This document shows positions 25,226 to 31,251 of a stretch of 32,712 nucleotides of DNA, piece after piece (the first letter of the stretch is position 1; the number at the start of each line of letters is the position of its first letter). Origin of the DNA: Bdellovibrio sp. GTDB taxonomy: Bacteria > UBA10199 > 2-02-FULL-44-16 > DYJF01. Under the pieces are notes generated by a model. The model had not been told where the DNA came from. It searched no databases and was given only the letters and a program-made list of their open reading frames with translations. Where the stretch lies: contig DYJF01000009.1 of assembly GCA_020723205.1 (NCBI GenBank), forward strand, positions 12,088-44,799, read 5' to 3'. A program made the position numbers and the translations under genes.

Positions 25226-26619
25226 TACGCGATCGCTTTATCCAGCCGCTCTAGGACGCGTTTTCTCCCAAGTATCGATAGGACGAGATATATGCCCGGG
25301 CTGACGGTTGTGCCGGTCATCGCCACGCGGACGGGTTGTGCCACGTCGAGCATCTTGAGGCCCGTCTCGGCGATCACGGCTTCGAACACCTTGGCGACCT
25401 CCGGCTCGGAAAGATCGGGGAGCTTTGATAGCCCGTCACGAAGCGTTCTTAGGACTTCCTTTCCCTTCTCGCCCAGCCATTTCGTCGCGGCGTTCAGGTC
25501 GTGATCTATGTGGTCCCTGAAGTAGAACGCCGATATCTCCGCAAGCTCCTTGAGCGTCCTTCCGCGTTCGCGCTCGGATGCGATCGCCTTTGCCGCATAT
25601 TTGATGTCGTTCACCTCGAGCCCAAGCCCTTTCAAGAAGGGGATGACCATCTCCGCGACCCGTTCGTCGCTGTACTTTGCCAGATGCTGGCCGTTCACCC
25701 AGCCCAGCTTTTCCGTGTCGAAGACCGAAGGGGATTTTCCCACCACGTTAAGATCGAACTTCTCTATCATCTCTTCGAGAGAAAAAATCTCCTGGTCCTT
25801 ATATGACCAGCCCAGGCGCGCGAGATAGTTGACCACCGCCTCCGGCAGATAACCCATGGCCTGATATTCGGTCACCGCCGTCGCGCCGTGCCGCTTCGAG
25901 AGCTTCTTCTTGTCGGCGCCGAAGATCATCGGGAGATGAGCGAAGACGGGAACGGGATAGTCGAACGCCTCGTAGATAAGGACTTGGCGAGGGGTGTTGT
26001 TGAGATGATCATCGCCCCTTATCACGTGCGTGATGTTCATCGTTACGTCGTCCACGACGACCGTGAAATTGTAGGTCGGCGTCCCGTCGCTCCTTGCTAT
26101 GATAAGATCGTCGAGCTCCTTGTTCTCGAACTCGATGTGTCCGCGGCAGATGTCGTCTATCGCCGTTATGCCCGTGAGAGGCGCCTTGAGACGAATGGTG
26201 TAGGGACCCTCCGGCTGATCCTTTCTGTCCCTGCATTTACCGTCGTATTTCGGTTTTTGGCCCGCGGCCAGCATCGCCTGTCTTTTCGTCTCAAGTTCTT
26301 CGGCGGAACAGTAGCAGCGGTAGGCCTTGCCCTCTTTCATGAGACGGTCCACGTGCTCACGGTAAAGACCCATCCTGTCGGTCTGATGGTAGGGCCCTTC
26401 GTCCCAGTCGAAGCCCAGCCATTTCATCCCGTCCATTATGGACTTCGTGAATTCTTCGGTGGAGCGCTCCCTGTCGGTATCTTCGATGCGAAGGATGAAC
26501 GTCCCCTTTTCATGGCGCGCAAATAACCAGTTGAAAAGCGCCGTGCGGGCACCGCCGATGTGCAGTGAACCGGTCGGCGACGGCGCGAACCTTACCCTAA
26601 CTTTGGATTTATTATTCAT
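25222..26619 (-). CDS. gltX: Glutamyl-tRNA synthetase
   Basis: 465 aa class I aminoacyl-tRNA synthetase that charges tRNA-Glu. FAPSPTGSLHIGGARTALFN at residues 11-30 holds the HIGH-type motif, and KKLSKRHG at about 238-245 the KMSKS-type motif. A zinc site of the bacterial type is visible (Cys102, Cys104, Tyr125, Cys129). The C-terminal anticodon-binding domain is complete. It lies 1 nt after the MEMO-family gene (TGATATG) with no Shine-Dalgarno, so translation is likely coupled. Whether it is discriminating or also charges tRNA-Gln cannot be told here. Confidence 0.97.
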   Translation of the reverse strand: MNNKSKVRVRFAPSPTGSLHIGGARTALFNWLFARHEKGTFILRIEDTDRERSTEEFTKSIMDGMKWLGFDWDEGPYHQTDRMGLYREHVDRLMKEGKAYRCYCSAEELETKRQAMLAAGQKPKYDGKCRDRKDQPEGPYTIRLKAPLTGITAIDDICRGHIEFENKELDDLIIARSDGTPTYNFTVVVDDVTMNITHVIRGDDHLNNTPRQVLIYEAFDYPVPVFAHLPMIFGADKKKLSKRHGATAVTEYQAMGYLPEAVVNYLARLGWSYKDQEIFSLEEMIEKFDLNVVGKSPSVFDTEKLGWVNGQHLAKYSDERVAEMVIPFLKGLGLEVNDIKYAAKAIASERERGRTLKELAEISAFYFRDHIDHDLNAATKWLGEKGKEVLRTLRDGLSKLPDLSEPEVAKVFEAVIAETGLKMLDVAQPVRVAMTGTTVSPGIYLVLSILGRKRVLERLDKAIAY

Positions 26620-26620
26620 A

Positions 26621-27427
26621 TCAATAAACGATTATTCCCGCGTATCCCACTACGGCATCATAGTCGCCTGATACATCGCCCGAAGTGGCGTGCTGGACGA
26701 GCTTAGCGGTCGTTGCTCCCAGCGCTTTTGCCGCCGACAGCATTATTGCGGTCGGAACGACCCCGCACATCGATATTCGCATCTCGCCGCAGGTCGTGAG
26801 AAGGCCTTGCGGGTCCATCGCAAGAACGCGGTCGATCGCCATGCGGTCCTTCTTCTCGGTTGCGCCCTGGCTCTCGTAGTGGTTCATGTCGGAGCTTGCT
26901 ACAATAAGGATGTCCTCGCCGCTCTCTTTGACGGTCTTCGCAATGGAGTCGCCGATCTTTTTGCATATGTCGTAGCTAAGGTGCGACACGGTGATGGGCA
27001 CGAAGCTCAAGCCCGGCTGGCGCGCCATTAGGAACGGCAGCTGGACCTCGAGCGAGTGCTCTCCAAGATGCGCGGCGATATCGCTCTCGAGCTCGCGGCA
27101 GTTCGCCATGAGCTTCTTGGCAAGGACGGTGTCCACTTTGACCTCGCCGGTCGGCAGCGCCCACGTTCCCTCCGCCATCACGGCAGTGTGCGAGCCGCGC
27201 CCGGTGTGGTTGGGAGAGATGACGATGCACTTTTCGGGTATGATGGCCGAAGAATAGACCGCGCCCGCCACCGCCCCAGAATATATGTAGCCGGCGTGTG
27301 GCGCGACGAGGCCTATCACCTTTTGCGGCACAGCGCCCGTCGAAAGGAACCTCTTCACCTCCGCTTCGAGGGCCGCCTTTGAAGCGGGATAGAATTGCCC
27401 GGCCACTGCCGGGGTCCTTGTCGTCAC
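26621..27427 (-). CDS. MEMO-family protein (AmmeMemoRadiSam system protein B)
   Basis: 268 aa. RTPAVAGQFYPASKAAL is the family opening. LVAPHAGYIYSG and VISPNHTGRG carry the two His residues, SSDMNHYE a third, and ISMCGVVPTAIM the Cys; these correspond to the metal-binding residues of human MEMO1. The fold is related to class III extradiol dioxygenases. In many bacteria and archaea the gene accompanies AMMECR1 and a radical SAM gene; neither is adjacent here. The GTG start overlaps the ilvC-like stop (GTGA) and has GGAGG upstream. Biochemical role unknown. Confidence 0.9.
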   Translation of the reverse strand: MTTRTPAVAGQFYPASKAALEAEVKRFLSTGAVPQKVIGLVAPHAGYIYSGAVAGAVYSSAIIPEKCIVISPNHTGRGSHTAVMAEGTWALPTGEVKVDTVLAKKLMANCRELESDIAAHLGEHSLEVQLPFLMARQPGLSFVPITVSHLSYDICKKIGDSIAKTVKESGEDILIVASSDMNHYESQGATEKKDRMAIDRVLAMDPQGLLTTCGEMRISMCGVVPTAIMLSAAKALGATTAKLVQHATSGDVSGDYDAVVGYAGIIVY

Positions 27428-28365
27428 CTTCCACCTCCTTTGAACTTGCGGTGGATCTTATCGATCTCGTGATCCTTATCTTTTTTGAGGAGTCTTCGCA
27501 AGAGAGCGTTTCCGTTTTTTCTGTCGGCAATGAGCTCGTCCTTGAAGGCGCCGGACCTTATCTCGGTAAGTACCTTTCGCATCTCGTCTTGCACGTGTTC
27601 GTCTATGATGCGCGGTCCCCGCGTCAGATCGCCGTAGAGGGCAGTGTCGCTGATCCTGGCGCGCGCCCCTTCGATCCCTTCTTCATACAGGAGGTTCGTC
27701 ATGGCCCTTACTTCCTTAAGACAGCAGAAATATGCTATTTCCGGATTGTATCCCTTTTCGACGAGCGTTTCGAACGCGGTCCTTATCAGCGCGAAAAGCC
27801 CGCCGCATAGCACCGTCTGCTCCGCAAAGAGGTCGGTCTCCGTCTCCTCCGCGAACGTGGTCCTGATGAAAGGTCCGTTCAATGCGACCGCCTTTGCGTA
27901 TTCCATCGCTGTCGGTTCGGCATTGCCGCTTGCGTCCTGCGCCACCGCTATCTGGCACGGGGTGCCTTTGCCCGACAGGAAATCGGCGCGGAGCGCGTCC
28001 GCGTGTGCCATGGGGGCGACAAGTATCACATCCAGATCTTTTCGCGGCGTTATGAGGCCGTAGTGGATGTTGAAACCGTGCGCAAAAACAACGGCGGCGT
28101 TCTTCGGCAGATGCGCCTCCATTTCCATGAAGAGCGCCGGCTGTTCACCGTCGGGCAGAAGGATGACGGCCAGGTCGGCTATCGAAGCCGCATTTAAAAG
28201 GTCGTTCGTAAGTTCTATCTTTGAATCTCTGACCTCTTTTTCCCTTGAGCTTCCCGCCCTTAAATAAACGGCAACGTCCATCCCGCTTCCGGCCAAGTTT
28301 TTCGCCTGTGCGCGCCCTTGAGCGCCGAAGCCCATGACGACGATCTTTTTACCTTCCAGTGCCAT
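27424..28365 (-). CDS. Ketol-acid reductoisomerase-like protein with altered active site
   Basis: 313 aa. A Rossmann domain (KIVVMGFGAQGRAQAKNL, residues 7-24) and the all-helical IlvC domain are both recognisable: HGFNIHYG with His96, ETETDLFAEQTVLCGG with Asp178 and Glu182, PEIAYF...CLKE with Glu218, ISDTALYGD with Ser239. Two expected catalytic residues are changed: VAPM has Met119 where class I enzymes have the Lys of VAPKGPG, and Cys214 replaces the first Glu of the AYFECLHE motif. The N-terminus is about 15 residues shorter than usual and a TGA directly precedes the ATG. So it is an IlvC homologue, but the normal isomerase function is doubtful. First gene of the operon with MEMO and gltX. 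Confidence 0.85.
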   Translation of the reverse strand: MALEGKKIVVMGFGAQGRAQAKNLAGSGMDVAVYLRAGSSREKEVRDSKIELTNDLLNAASIADLAVILLPDGEQPALFMEMEAHLPKNAAVVFAHGFNIHYGLITPRKDLDVILVAPMAHADALRADFLSGKGTPCQIAVAQDASGNAEPTAMEYAKAVALNGPFIRTTFAEETETDLFAEQTVLCGGLFALIRTAFETLVEKGYNPEIAYFCCLKEVRAMTNLLYEEGIEGARARISDTALYGDLTRGPRIIDEHVQDEMRKVLTEIRSGAFKDELIADRKNGNALLRRLLKKDKDHEIDKIHRKFKGGGR

Positions 28366-28414
28366 TCAGGGCCGCATAGCACCTAACTTGCGGGAAATCA
28401 ATGGGTTACAATTG

Positions 28415-28442
28415 TTGACAGTAAGTCATAATTTTGCATACT
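28415..28442 (+). promoter_or_regulatory. Predicted sigma70 promoter of panD-yceD
   Basis: A consensus -35 TTGACA at 28415-28420, 16-nt spacer and CATACT at 28437-28442. Transcription should begin near 28449, only about 3-4 nt before the panD ATG at 28453, and no Shine-Dalgarno precedes that ATG. The message would be nearly leaderless. Eye-based. Confidence 0.55.
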
Positions 28443-28452
28443 GTCCCGCACT

Positions 28453-28806
28453 ATGCTTCGCAGGATGCTCAAATCGAAGATACATCGCGCGACCGTCACC
28501 GACGCCGACATCGAATACGAGGGCTCGGTCACGATAGATGCCGATCTCATGAACGCCGCCGATATCAGGCAGTTCGAGGAGGTCCACATCTGGAACATCG
28601 CCAACGGCGAACGGCTGGTGACCTATGCCATCGCCGGTGAAAGCAATTCCGGGACCATCTGCATCAACGGCGCCGCGGCCCGCCGCGTTCACAAGGGGGA
28701 TACGGTTATAATCAGCGCCTACGCGGTGTTTCCCGAAGAGGAGCTGGCGAAATTCGAGCCAAAGGTTGTTTTCGTGAACTCCATTAACCGCATCGCCAAA
28801 AAATAA
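28453..28806 (+). CDS. panD: Aspartate 1-decarboxylase PanD
   Basis: 117 aa pyruvoyl enzyme making beta-alanine for pantothenate and coenzyme [21 protein letters not shown] and the self-cleavage site Gly24-Ser25 in [12 protein letters not shown] are present, as are the conserved [10 protein letters not shown] and [15 protein letters not shown] segments. The start matches the family start. It lies divergent from the ilvC-like gene across an 87-nt gap. yceD follows after 1 nt. Complete and ordinary except for the near absence of a leader. Confidence 0.97.
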   Translation: MLRRMLKSKIHRATVTDADIEYEGSVTIDADLMNAADIRQFEEVHIWNIANGERLVTYAIAGESNSGTICINGAAARRVHKGDTVIISAYAVFPEEELAKFEPKVVFVNSINRIAKK

Positions 28807-28807
28807 T

Positions 28808-29365
28808 ATGGAAATCTTCATAGACGATATACCCGAAGAGGGGCTGACCGTCCATGCGGACAGCGCTAAGGATCCGTGGTTTGCGGAAGTCGTGAAGGCG
28901 ACCATCGGCAGCCGTTTTGGTGGAGAGGACCGGGCCAACATTTCCGTGACGCTCATCAAGTGCGAAGAGAACGTCGACATCACGGGGGAAATAGACATCG
29001 TTTCGCATCCCTCTTGTGATCGTTGTCTCAATGCCTATAAAGAGGAGCAGACGATACCGTTCCATATTCTGATGTCGCCTTTGTACGAGTCGAAACAGCA
29101 GGAGAACGAGGAGGAGGGGTTGGAGAAGGAGCTGATCAAGGAGGATTTCGAGTTCAGCTTCTACGAGGGGGACCGTGTCGATCTCTCCGAGATCGTTCGC
29201 GAACAGATATATCTGGCCGAACCCTTCAAACACGTCTGCAAGCAGAGCTGCAAGGGTATCTGCCAGCGGTGCGGCAAGGACCTGAACAAGGGGCCGTGCG
29301 GCTGCAAGGACGACGGCCGCGCCCGACCATTCAGCGTACTGAAGGACCTCAAGGTCAAAAAATAA
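28808..29365 (+). CDS. yceD: YceD/DUF177 family protein
   Basis: 185 aa. The family features are a beta-rich N-terminal half with CDRCLNAY (residues about 75-82) and a C-terminal CKQSCKGICQRCGKDLNKGPC region, likely a metal site. YceD proteins are encoded just before rpmF in most bacteria and affect 23S rRNA levels in some. The ATG follows the panD stop by 1 nt with no ribosome site, so translation is coupled. No terminator hairpin lies directly after it. Confidence 0.88.
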   Translation: MEIFIDDIPEEGLTVHADSAKDPWFAEVVKATIGSRFGGEDRANISVTLIKCEENVDITGEIDIVSHPSCDRCLNAYKEEQTIPFHILMSPLYESKQQENEEEGLEKELIKEDFEFSFYEGDRVDLSEIVREQIYLAEPFKHVCKQSCKGICQRCGKDLNKGPCGCKDDGRARPFSVLKDLKVKK

Positions 29366-29395
29366 CTTCAACCCCTGTTCGAAAGATGCACAGAC

Positions 29396-29589
29396 CGGCG
29401 GCTCTCATAATGACCGCCGACTCTCGGGACTCCCGTGTCTCGGGCACCAGCTTCCTTACGGCCAACTCTTTTCAGGTCCTTCTGAAACCACATGATCTGG
29501 TCAGCCATTTGCCAAGCCACTAGCCCTACGTCAGCTGGTGGTATATCAAGTCCCACGGAACCCTAAAGCCGGCTTCATAATGTGCGCCG
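29396..29589 (+). other. Non-coding stretch with two related 12-nt-loop hairpins
   Basis: The gap 29366-29650 between yceD and the structured element has no recognisable gene. It contains two similar hairpins: 29396-29401 with 29414-29419 (6 bp) and 29570-29573 with 29586-29589 (4 bp). Each closes a 12-nt loop carrying TCATAATG, with CGGC/GCCG stems. The rest has no repeat or promoter I can support. The short open frames here are not convincing as genes. Confidence 0.4.
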
Positions 29590-29650
29590 CCCATGGTCTG
29601 CACACCTGTTCTCACCTGCGATGATATTAGAAGACAGGTCATGCTGCCCC

Positions 29651-29806
29651 GCCGGCTGACGCGGGGATGCGGTTTTGGAAAAGCGTCCCGGAGGCGATCT
29701 TAACGGCCGGGAGAGATAATCAAGATCGCCGAGGGTCGAGCGGACGTTTTGGGTGGCCCAAAACGGACCGCGTCTTTTCCAAAACCGCATCCCTGCGTCG
29801 GCCGGC
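29651..29806 (+). ncRNA. Candidate structured element A (three-way junction)
   Basis: Outer stem P1 pairs 29651-29683 with 29774-29806, 33 continuous pairs of which two are G-U type (29657/29800 and 29663/29794). Inside lie hairpin P2 (29693-29701 with 29722-29730, 9 bp, 20-nt loop) and hairpin P3 (29745-29753 with 29757-29765, 9 bp, 3-nt loop). GTCC (29685-29688) can also pair with GGAC (29765-29768). No T-run follows, so it is not a simple terminator. Element B at 31014 has the same plan and shares junction motifs CGGAGGCG, CGCCGAG and CGTTTT. Class unknown to me. Confidence 0.55.
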
Positions 29807-29855
29807 AAGTTGCAAGATCGGCTGGCCAGCGTAAAGGCGTAGACAATATATATCG

Positions 29856-29880
29856 TTGACAATAATAGGGTTTTTATAGT
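29856..29880 (+). promoter_or_regulatory. Possible rpmF promoter, poorly spaced
   Basis: The segment between element A and rpmF is AT-rich. It holds TTGACA (29856-29861) and TATAGT (29875-29880), but the spacing is only 13 nt, too short for sigma70. An alternative pairing TAGACA (29840) with TAATAG (29863) has 17 nt. A promoter is likely here; its exact position is not settled. Confidence 0.35.
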
Positions 29881-29913
29881 AGCTCATGCGGGCTTTGAAA
29901 CAGGAGGTATGCC

Positions 29914-30096
29914 GTGGCAGTCCCTAAGAAACGTACGTACAAATCGCGCAAGAATTCCAGACGGGCGCAGAATATCAAGCTCCACAGCATGGATCTGTCC
30001 GTTTGTCCGCAGTGCAAGCAGCCGAAGCTCCCGCACCGCGTTTGCATCCATTGCGGGTTTTACAAGGGTCGAGAAATAATAAAAATGAGTGCTTGA
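29914..30096 (+). CDS. rpmF: Ribosomal protein bL32
   Basis: 60 aa. MAVPKKRTYKSRKNSRRAQN is the L32 opening, and four cysteines (31, 34, 44, 47) form the zinc-ribbon type of L32. It is a large-subunit protein. The GTG start has GGAGGT 6 nt upstream (29902-29907). In related genomes rpmF is followed by plsX and fab genes; here acpP comes next after 69 nt. Confidence 0.97.
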   Translation: MAVPKKRTYKSRKNSRRAQNIKLHSMDLSVCPQCKQPKLPHRVCIHCGFYKGREIIKMSA

Positions 30097-30098
30097 GG

Positions 30099-30158
30099 GT
30101 AGAAGTGCAGGAGTCAGTGTTGGAGCCCTTGACTTCTACACTTCAACACTTCTACACT
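30099..30158. repeat. 8-nt quasi-tandem inverted repeat upstream of acpP
   Basis: GTAGAAGTG (30099-30107) is the exact inverse of CACTTCTAC (30147-30155). On the - strand the right half reads as successive 8-nt units GTGTAGAA, GTGTTGAA, GTGTAGAA, GTC. It fills the rpmF-acpP gap. Its right half contains the predicted acpP promoter. Confidence 0.65.
30129..30158 (+). promoter_or_regulatory. Predicted acpP promoter embedded in the repeat
   Basis: TTGACT at 30129-30134, 18-nt spacer, TACACT at 30153-30158. Transcription would begin at about 30165, directly at the ATG of acpP (30166), and no Shine-Dalgarno exists, so a leaderless message is predicted. Both hexamers are parts of the 8-nt repeat units. 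Confidence 0.5.
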
Positions 30159-30165
30159 ATTTTTT

Positions 30166-30408
30166 ATGGCTACCGAACCCATCGATCGTAAGGTCCGCGA
30201 GATAGTTGCCCTGCAGCTGGGACTTTCCGAAGAGGATATCCAGCCGGATTCCACGTTCGTTGACGATCTGGGCGCCGACTCTCTGGACGTTATCGAGCTT
30301 CTGATGGCGCTCGAAGAGGAGTTCGGGGTGGACATCCCCGACGAGGACGCCGAAGAGTTCGAAACCGTTTCAGACGTTATCAAATATCTGCAGTCCAAAC
30401 ACCAATGA
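30166..30408 (+). CDS. acpP: Acyl carrier protein
   Basis: 80 aa, highly acidic. The phosphopantetheine site is Ser39 in the [18 protein letters not shown] motif; helix I and the VSDVIKYLQ helix are normal. It carries acyl chains in fatty acid synthesis. The usual neighbours fabG before and fabF after are missing. rpiB overlaps it by 4 nt (ATGA). No ribosome site precedes the ATG, only a T-run, in line with a leaderless transcript from the promoter at 30129. Confidence 0.96.
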   Translation: MATEPIDRKVREIVALQLGLSEEDIQPDSTFVDDLGADSLDVIELLMALEEEFGVDIPDEDAEEFETVSDVIKYLQSKHQ

Positions 30409-30836
30409 AGATAGCTATTGCTTCAGATCACGCCGGATTCATCTACAAGGAATTTCTGAAGAAATATCTTGAGGAGCATGGGCATGCCGTCACCGATTGC
30501 GGCCCGTCCTCGGATGAGCGCTGTGATTATCCCGATTTCGGCGCCAAGGTGGCAAAGCTCGTTTCGAACGGAACTGCCGAGAGGGGATTTCTCGTCTGCG
30601 GCAGCGGCATCGGGATGTGCATGGCCGCGAACCGTTTCAAGAACGTCCGCGCCGCAGTCCTTCGCGACGAGAACGACGCGATCCTCGCCCGCGAGCACAA
30701 CGACGCGAACGTCGCATGTTTCGGCAGCCGCGTCACTTCGATGGAGAACGTCAAGATCCTCGCCGATATTTTCTTGAAGACCCCGTTCGGGGGAGGCCGT
30801 CATAAGGCCCGCGTTGAAAAAATAGATAAACTTTAA
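30405..30836 (+). CDS. rpiB: Ribose 5-phosphate isomerase B
   Basis: 143 aa. [18 protein letters not shown], then [10 protein letters not shown], and the active-site segment [18 protein letters not shown] with its Cys, then [12 protein letters not shown]. It interconverts ribose 5-phosphate and ribulose 5-phosphate. The rpiB-glyA-nrdR order is common in deltaproteobacterial-type genomes. The start overlaps the acpP stop, so it is translationally coupled to acpP. Confidence 0.96.
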   Translation: MKIAIASDHAGFIYKEFLKKYLEEHGHAVTDCGPSSDERCDYPDFGAKVAKLVSNGTAERGFLVCGSGIGMCMAANRFKNVRAAVLRDENDAILAREHNDANVACFGSRVTSMENVKILADIFLKTPFGGGRHKARVEKIDKL

Positions 30837-30867
30837 CTGAACTGCGGAAATTCGCCGGCTGGCCGCC

Positions 30868-30963
30868 ATGGCGAAGCTGACGGTCAAAACCCCGCTTGTG
30901 TATAAAGGGATCGTGAAGGTACGCGCGCAACTGGAGCCGCCCCCGCCGGAAAATGAAAGATAA
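30868..30963 (+). CDS. Possible 31-residue ORF between rpiB and element B
   Basis: A short frame beginning MAKLTVKTPLVYKG and ending PPPPENER. It has no Shine-Dalgarno and no family I recognise. The rest of 30837-31013 holds no other feature I can support. Listed because it is the only reading frame in this gap with a plausible, non-random composition; it may be chance or a remnant. Confidence 0.2.
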   Translation: MAKLTVKTPLVYKGIVKVRAQLEPPPPENER

Positions 30964-31013
30964 AAAATAAAAGTCGACTTCTCCTACGAAGACTTGCAGA
31001 GATTCAATTGGTG

Positions 31014-31170
31014 AACAGTCGGCGCAGGGGCTCCGGGGTTTGTAGGCGTCGACGGAGGCGGCGCATCTATGGTTATGATAACGCGCCGCCGAGACACGAG
31101 GCGCGTTTTTGGGCCGTAACCCAAAAACGACGCCGTCCTACAAACCCCAGAGCCCCGAGAGCCGACTGTT
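31014..31170 (+). ncRNA. Candidate structured element B (three-way junction)
   Basis: Outer stem P1: 31014-31023 with 31161-31170 (10 bp), a small internal loop, 31027-31033 with 31150-31156 (7 bp), one C-A mismatch, then 31035-31046 with 31137-31148 (12 bp). Hairpin P2 pairs 31057-31064 with 31083-31090 (8 bp, 18-nt loop). Hairpin P3 pairs 31104-31113 with 31120-31129 (10 bp, 6-nt loop). CGTCG (31047-31051) can pair with CGACG (31128-31132). It has the same layout and orientation as element A, lies upstream of glyA, and has no T-run after it. Confidence 0.55.
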
Positions 31171-31208
31171 TATCGACTAATCGACCTCCCTTGCCCTTTT
31201 TAAAGGGG

Positions 31209-31214
31209 TATGAT
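31209..31214 (+). promoter_or_regulatory. Possible -10 box of glyA
   Basis: TATGAT at 31209-31214 sits 37 nt before the glyA ATG. The nearest -35-like TTGCCC (31191) is only 12 nt away, so the promoter is uncertain. The element B to glyA gap holds nothing else apart from the ribosome site GGAGG at 31241-31245. Confidence 0.25.
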
Positions 31215-31251
31215 AGCCATTCCGCTCCAACCAAGACCGACAGGAGGCCTT

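Noticed and set aside
29269-29523. 84-codon + frame running from yceD into the gap
   Set aside because: It starts inside yceD in another frame, with no ribosome site and no known domain.
29651-31170. Elements A and B as rho-independent terminators
   Set aside because: Stems are far longer than terminators, contain two inner hairpins, and are not followed by a T-run.
31014-31170. Element B as an integron attC site
   Set aside because: The ends do not fit the RYYYAAC/GTTRRRY core sites, and the stem is much longer than attC stems; no integrase is present.
29651-31170. Elements as retron msr-msd RNA
   Set aside because: No reverse transcriptase gene is in the window and the branching-guanosine arrangement is not evident.
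30837-31251. A glycine, THF or other known riboswitch upstream of glyA
   Set aside because: I could not match conserved core sequences of these riboswitches; the region is explained by element B and unassigned sequence.
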